Of a stretch of DNA of 64,000 nt, positions 59,950 through 64,000 are shown in pieces. The stretch's first letter is position 1. Every line of letters begins with the position of its first letter. Source of the stretch: Simmondsia chinensis. Lineage: Eukaryota; Streptophyta; Magnoliopsida; Caryophyllales; Simmondsiaceae. The position numbers and the translations under genes were made by a program. The notes under the pieces were generated by a model that ran no database searches, was not told the origin of the DNA, and saw only the letters and a list, made by a program, of their open reading frames with translations. The stretch lies in assembly GCA_018398585.1 (NCBI GenBank), contig JAGTTD010000010.1, forward strand, positions 32,404,638 through 32,468,637, read 5' to 3'.

Positions 59950-60288
59950 AAAAATATCAAGAAAACTTCATATATGAATCTACAATGAAGCTAGAAACAT
60001 ATACCGATGAATTATGCGATAATACGATATATTACAAAATAAAATTCATTACAAATATGAAAAGAAAAAATAATAAGAGACAAATGTGTATCACTTTATT
60101 TTCTATCTTTTGTGTTATAACAATAAAACATTAACATATAATACTATATAAAATATATATACAAATATAATCTATTATTTCATAAATTGGAATTGGAACG
60201 CGTTATGGCAGATTACTTAATTGTAGATATTGTACTATACCATACACTAGGATTTTGGAAACAAAATAGATTCAAACAGAGACACATT

Positions 60289-60869
60289 CTATGGTTATTA
60301 AACTCCTGATCCGAATCTTAGAATCTTATGATTCTATGATCTCACAATTGCCGATCGATCCGGATCCTAAGTAGAATCTTAATTTTGTAGAATCTTATAA
60401 TACATTGATATTAAACAAAACTAACGGATACGATCATAATACGAGTTTACGATTCTTCCGATTCTACCTCGATCCTACCATGCATACATAAAAAGTAAAA
60501 AAGCAAAAATTTCATGCATATATTATAAATAAACATACTTTTTTAACGTGAAGTAAAAGAAAGTTATATTAAATGTTTATATATTCTCAAGAAACTTAAA
60601 TTAAGCTTAGTTGTAAGTTATAACATTATATCTTGTGCCTAAATTATTCAATATTAAAAGTGAAGGTTACTGGGATTTGAACTCATTACCTCTGGGTCAA
60701 TAAGACTTTAATACTATGTCAAATTCAAAAATGCTAAACTGATGAGTGAATGTTTAAGATTGATTTTATGCCATAAAAATAGAATCTTACGATTTTCGAT
60801 TCGATCCTACGATTCCGATTCTATAAACCCCTAACGATCCTAAGTAGAATCTCAATTCTAATAACCTTG
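60289..60869. mobile_element. Non-autonomous hAT-type element, duplicate of 5168-5747
   Basis: Same ends and same perfect 8-bp TSD GACACATT (60281-60288 and 60870-60877). It differs from its twin by a few bases, consistent with duplication after insertion. Confidence 0.75.
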
Positions 60870-61289
60870 GACACATTATAAGAAGTGTTTTTCTTTTTAA
60901 TTGAAAATCACCCAAATTTTTAGGTACAGTCTCAAAAAACCACCTAACTTTTTAAAATTTTTTAATATCGCACTTTAATGTTAATATCTTTAAAATTCGT
61001 TAATTTTTGTTTACGTGGCTTTTAAAATAAGAGAAAATAATTTTAAAAATTTTGAATTGACATTTTAATTTTATATTTAAAAAATATTTTTTAAATGCCA
61101 CATAAGCAAAAACTAACAAATGATAACGACAATAACATTAAGGTGTGGTATTGAAAAGTTTGGATGATTTTTTAAAAATTTAAAAAACGAAACTATCTCT
61201 TGAAACGCACCTAAAATTTAGGTCGCTTTAATAAAAAACATCTTTGTGAGAAATTATTTTTTTTAAAAATACTAGACAACCGCATGGCT

Positions 61290-63480
61290 AGTATTATAAT
61301 AGCTTAGTGGGTATTAATAGTTTGGTGGGTGAGGTGCTTTGAACAATAAAAGCCAATGCAACTTTAAAAAAATCTTAAGGCACCTTATAGTAAACTTATT
61401 AAATATTATTCTATGGGTTTTACGGGTCCCCTAGCTAATAAACTATTTAAACGATAATTGTCAACCTATTGTCATCAATCCTTATCTCATATGTTATTAT
61501 TATCATATACAAACTCTATTATAATAGTCTTATTTTTTATTTTGTATCGTCTAGTTTTTTGTACGATTCTACTTTTATCTTATCTCTCTATTCTCTATAT
61601 ACATGAGAGGTTGGCAAATGTGATATTCGGATTGTCTATCTTACTTTTCCCTCTTAATTTTAATATAGCATCAGAGCCTATGAAACACTCTAATTCTTTT
61701 TTAAACCCTAATCTTAAGTTATTTACTATTACAGACATAGTTGGCCACCCTAGGTCAGCTGCCGCCTCTCCCCATACGCCCTCCCTTGCACATCATACTC
61801 CCTCACATCTTCGCACTCCGACAATCAACTAGGTCACAGTTGATTTTCCTACTATCCCTTCCTCGATCACAGCTTGGAGTTGTTCTTCTGCACCATGGTT
61901 AGTCCCTCAACTGCGACAATTCCCTAATCAACCCTGGAGTTGGACCCTAGGTCCACTGCCCAAAGCCAGTCACGGTCACCCTTCTCTTGCATCTTCTTCT
62001 TCCTAATCCTGTACCACAACATTGTCACAAGCCACGTCGTCCGTACCCTCTCCCAGACCAATCATGCCCTTCATTTTTATCATACATCTTTTAACATAGA
62101 TAGGATTTCCCTCATAGGACTTTGGGTCTCCCTACGTACGGATCCTAACTCAACTGTCTCTAGTGGTCTTTGCATGACTAATGCGCATCCCATGATCACC
62201 CCATGCAAAGCCAGCATTCATAGCCTCGTTACCATTTTTTATTATTGATGCTTGCCACTATCCTTGAGCCTACCTGCTTCCTCCATGAAGCTAAGGATCC
62301 ACAGTGGCACCATGGTTGATGTTTTTAATACTCCCAAGCCCAACCAGAAGAAGACTTAGGACCTATTTCTTTATGATCCTTCAAAGAACATAGTGGGGAC
62401 AATACCTAGAAGTATAAGATTAAATATAAGTTCAATGACTCAGTTCAACGCTACAAGAGCAAGCCTTTTGGCTTATGGTTTCACCCAAAATTTGAGCATT
62501 TACTACCATAAGAGTTTTACCCCCTTCATCAAGCCTACTACAGTGCAATTTACTCTCTTATAACCCTAACATGGACACTAGTTAGCTAGATATTAAAAAA
62601 TGCATTTATGAGCACCTTTCTCAATGAGGAGCTTTATATGAAGCAACCCCCCTGTATTTGCACACCCCTCTTTCTCGGGTCATGTGTGTCGTTTACATAA
62701 GGCCAATTATGTTCTAAAATAGGCACTGAGGACTTGGTTTTAGGGCTTTAACACGTCCTTACTTTAGTTTGGATTCTAGTGCCCTCATACTAATCCCATG
62801 CTCTTCATTAAATACACACATCAGGGTATCATATTGCTCCTCAGCTCCAATATAATGATGACATCATAGTCATCGATTACTCTACTTGGCTAGCCATAGC
62901 CCTTCTCTAAACCTTCTCATCTCAATTTGCAATGAAAGACTTAAGTCATCTGTACTATTTCTTGGGATTGAGGCACACAACACCCCACCTCCTTGTTTAT
63001 CTCCCAACACAAATCTGCTATTGACTAGCTTAGATATGGACCTTGCTAAACCCGTTAAGACATGCCTACCTCTACAAACCAATCTCTCACACCATGATGG
63101 ACAATTACTAGCTAATGCGACCCTTGATTGAAGTGCGATAGGTGCCCTTCAATATGATTGAATATTTCATTCGTTGTTGACCTTATGAGTCTTTCATGCA
63201 CTATCCTAGAGAATCCCATTGCATGACAAGCGGTTAAATGGATTCTTTGCTACATGGTACCCCATGGTCTCCTATTTTGGTCGAGTCCTAAAGTTCAGAT
63301 CCCAAAATATCCAAACGTTGATAAAAAGTAGGTTCAAGGTGACATTCAGGTATGTTCCTACCAAGGTCTTGGTCACTAACATATTCACCATGGATCTTTC
63401 TCCATATCGATTTGTGTATCTTCTTGATAATTTGTTCATAATTTACTCCCATATAAATTGAAGGGACTATCATCAGATAA
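61290..63480 (+). pseudogene. Old degenerate Copia element, paralog of 6170-6796 plus 13750-15790
   Basis: A primer-site-like tagcatcagagcc lies at about 61667. The gag start is followed directly by a linker and RT remnants near 62270-62420 (compare the NAPIQRKMWDLFPYDPSNNLVG region of the paralog). RNase H traces occur before 63460, and gaagggactatcatcaga near 63459 resembles a purine tract with LTR start. The same internal deletion (gag to integrase) is present in both paralogs, so they descend from one deleted copy. By-eye identity between them is only about 80-90 percent. Confidence 0.65.
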
Positions 63481-63652
63481 ATCAATTTTTATTTCAAGTT
63501 CTAGATTTCTTTCATATCAAGTTTTCCTTTTCCCTTTTCCATTTGGAAAGCATATTATGAAATGGGAAACTTCCGTTGTAGAAAAATCAAAATATGCGCT
63601 CACGTGATCACTTTTTTCCAATTTTTAAAAAATTGAAAATCATAGGCATGAG

Positions 63653-63867
63653 TAACCTAAAAGGAAACCAACGCGCAAGCACCGGATCCCATTAGAATTC
63701 CGATGTTAAGCATGCTTGGGCGAGTTTAGTACCGAGATGGTTGACATCTTGGAAAGTACTTGTGTTGCACCCCTCAAGCTGGGGGTTCTCAGAAACAGCT
63801 TCCCTTGAGGATAGCACGGTGAAGAAGGAAGACTACGTACATCAGAATACTAAAAATATTGCTTTTT
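63653..63867 (+). mobile_element. 5S rRNA-derived SINE with LINE-type tail and TSD
   Basis: It is flanked by TAGGCATGAG (63643-63652) and TAGGCATAAG (63868-63877), 9 of 10 matching. The paralogous locus near 15960 lacks it. The head is 5S-derived; from about 63772 it continues as ctcaagctgggggttctcag, cagcttcccttgaggatagc and gactacgtacatc, the tail block of the RTE LINE, then ends in a short A/T-rich end rather than TTG repeats. The shared tail suggests mobilisation by the LINE. Confidence 0.8.
63679..63771 (+). pseudogene. 5S rRNA-like region of the SINE (internal pol III promoter)
   Basis: The words agcaccggatcccatt, gttaagcatgcttgggcgag (63705-63724, A box) and gatggttgacatcttggaaa (C box) follow plant 5S rRNA in order to its 3' end (gtgttgcacccctc). 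The first about 25 bases of 5S are replaced by unmatched sequence. With several changes it is not a functional rRNA gene, but the promoter boxes are largely kept. Confidence 0.8.
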
Positions 63868-64000
63868 TAGGCATAAGAAATATCCCTATATCTATAAACC
63901 TAATAATCATATCCAAACAATTAGGTCTGATATGGAAAAGACCACTTTTAAGTACATATTATCTGTAAAAATCCAAATATAAATTCAAGTACAAATACTA

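Noticed and set aside
63679..63771. Functional 5S rRNA gene
   Set aside because: The 5' end is missing, several conserved positions are changed, and the sequence continues into a LINE tail with a TSD; it is a SINE.

Overview
This window looks like repeat-dominated nuclear DNA of a flowering plant. The evidence is Ty1/copia elements with tRNA-iMet primer sites, an RTE-type LINE with a (TTG)n tail, hAT transposons, TRIM-like short LTR elements and a plant-type 5S rRNA-derived sequence. I found no intact host gene, no tRNA gene and no CRISPR array. I cannot name the species. All identity figures below are by-eye estimates.

Layout. (1) 1-4828 is the end of a tandem array of a small LTR retrotransposon on the minus strand (LTR-internal-LTR-internal...). 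(2) 4829-6310 is an AT-rich flank carrying a 580-bp hAT-type element. (3) 6170-15790 is an old degenerate Copia, split by a younger LTR element (6797-13749) that itself carries an 0.8-kb hAT-type element. (4) 15790-17950 has nothing recognisable. (5) 17966-26012 holds three 5'-truncated RTE LINE copies and a long foldback element at 19986-20920. (6) 26013-32739 is mostly unrecognised, with a degenerate L1-type remnant and a 5S/LINE composite SINE. (7) 32740-35699 is a dead hAT transposon with recognisable transposase. (8) 36244-36535 is a 292-bp LTR element with 71-bp LTRs and a perfect TSD. (9) 36809-41484 is a structurally complete but inactivated Copia with a perfect TSD. (10) 42426-42776 is a palindrome. 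(11) 43133-59949 is the main tandem array (nine LTRs, eight internal segments), interrupted at 47910-53879 by another LTR element carrying a 617-aa ORF of unknown function. (12) 59950-64000 repeats the flank in blocks 2-3 without the 7-kb insertion, and carries a 5S-derived SINE at its end.

The most interesting signals are these: the satellite-like array built from an LTR retrotransposon, with a three-unit higher-order periodicity and hairpin-forming 38-bp repeats in its LTRs; a SINE that joins a 5S rRNA promoter to the tail of the local LINE; the 292-bp LTR element; and a near-identical duplication (1-about 6170 and 55147-about 61290) whose identity drops abruptly inside an older Copia copy.

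No gene network is present. The relationships are parasitic and nested: SINEs share the LINE tail, short LTR elements lack polymerase, and non-autonomous hAT elements sit near a decayed transposase.
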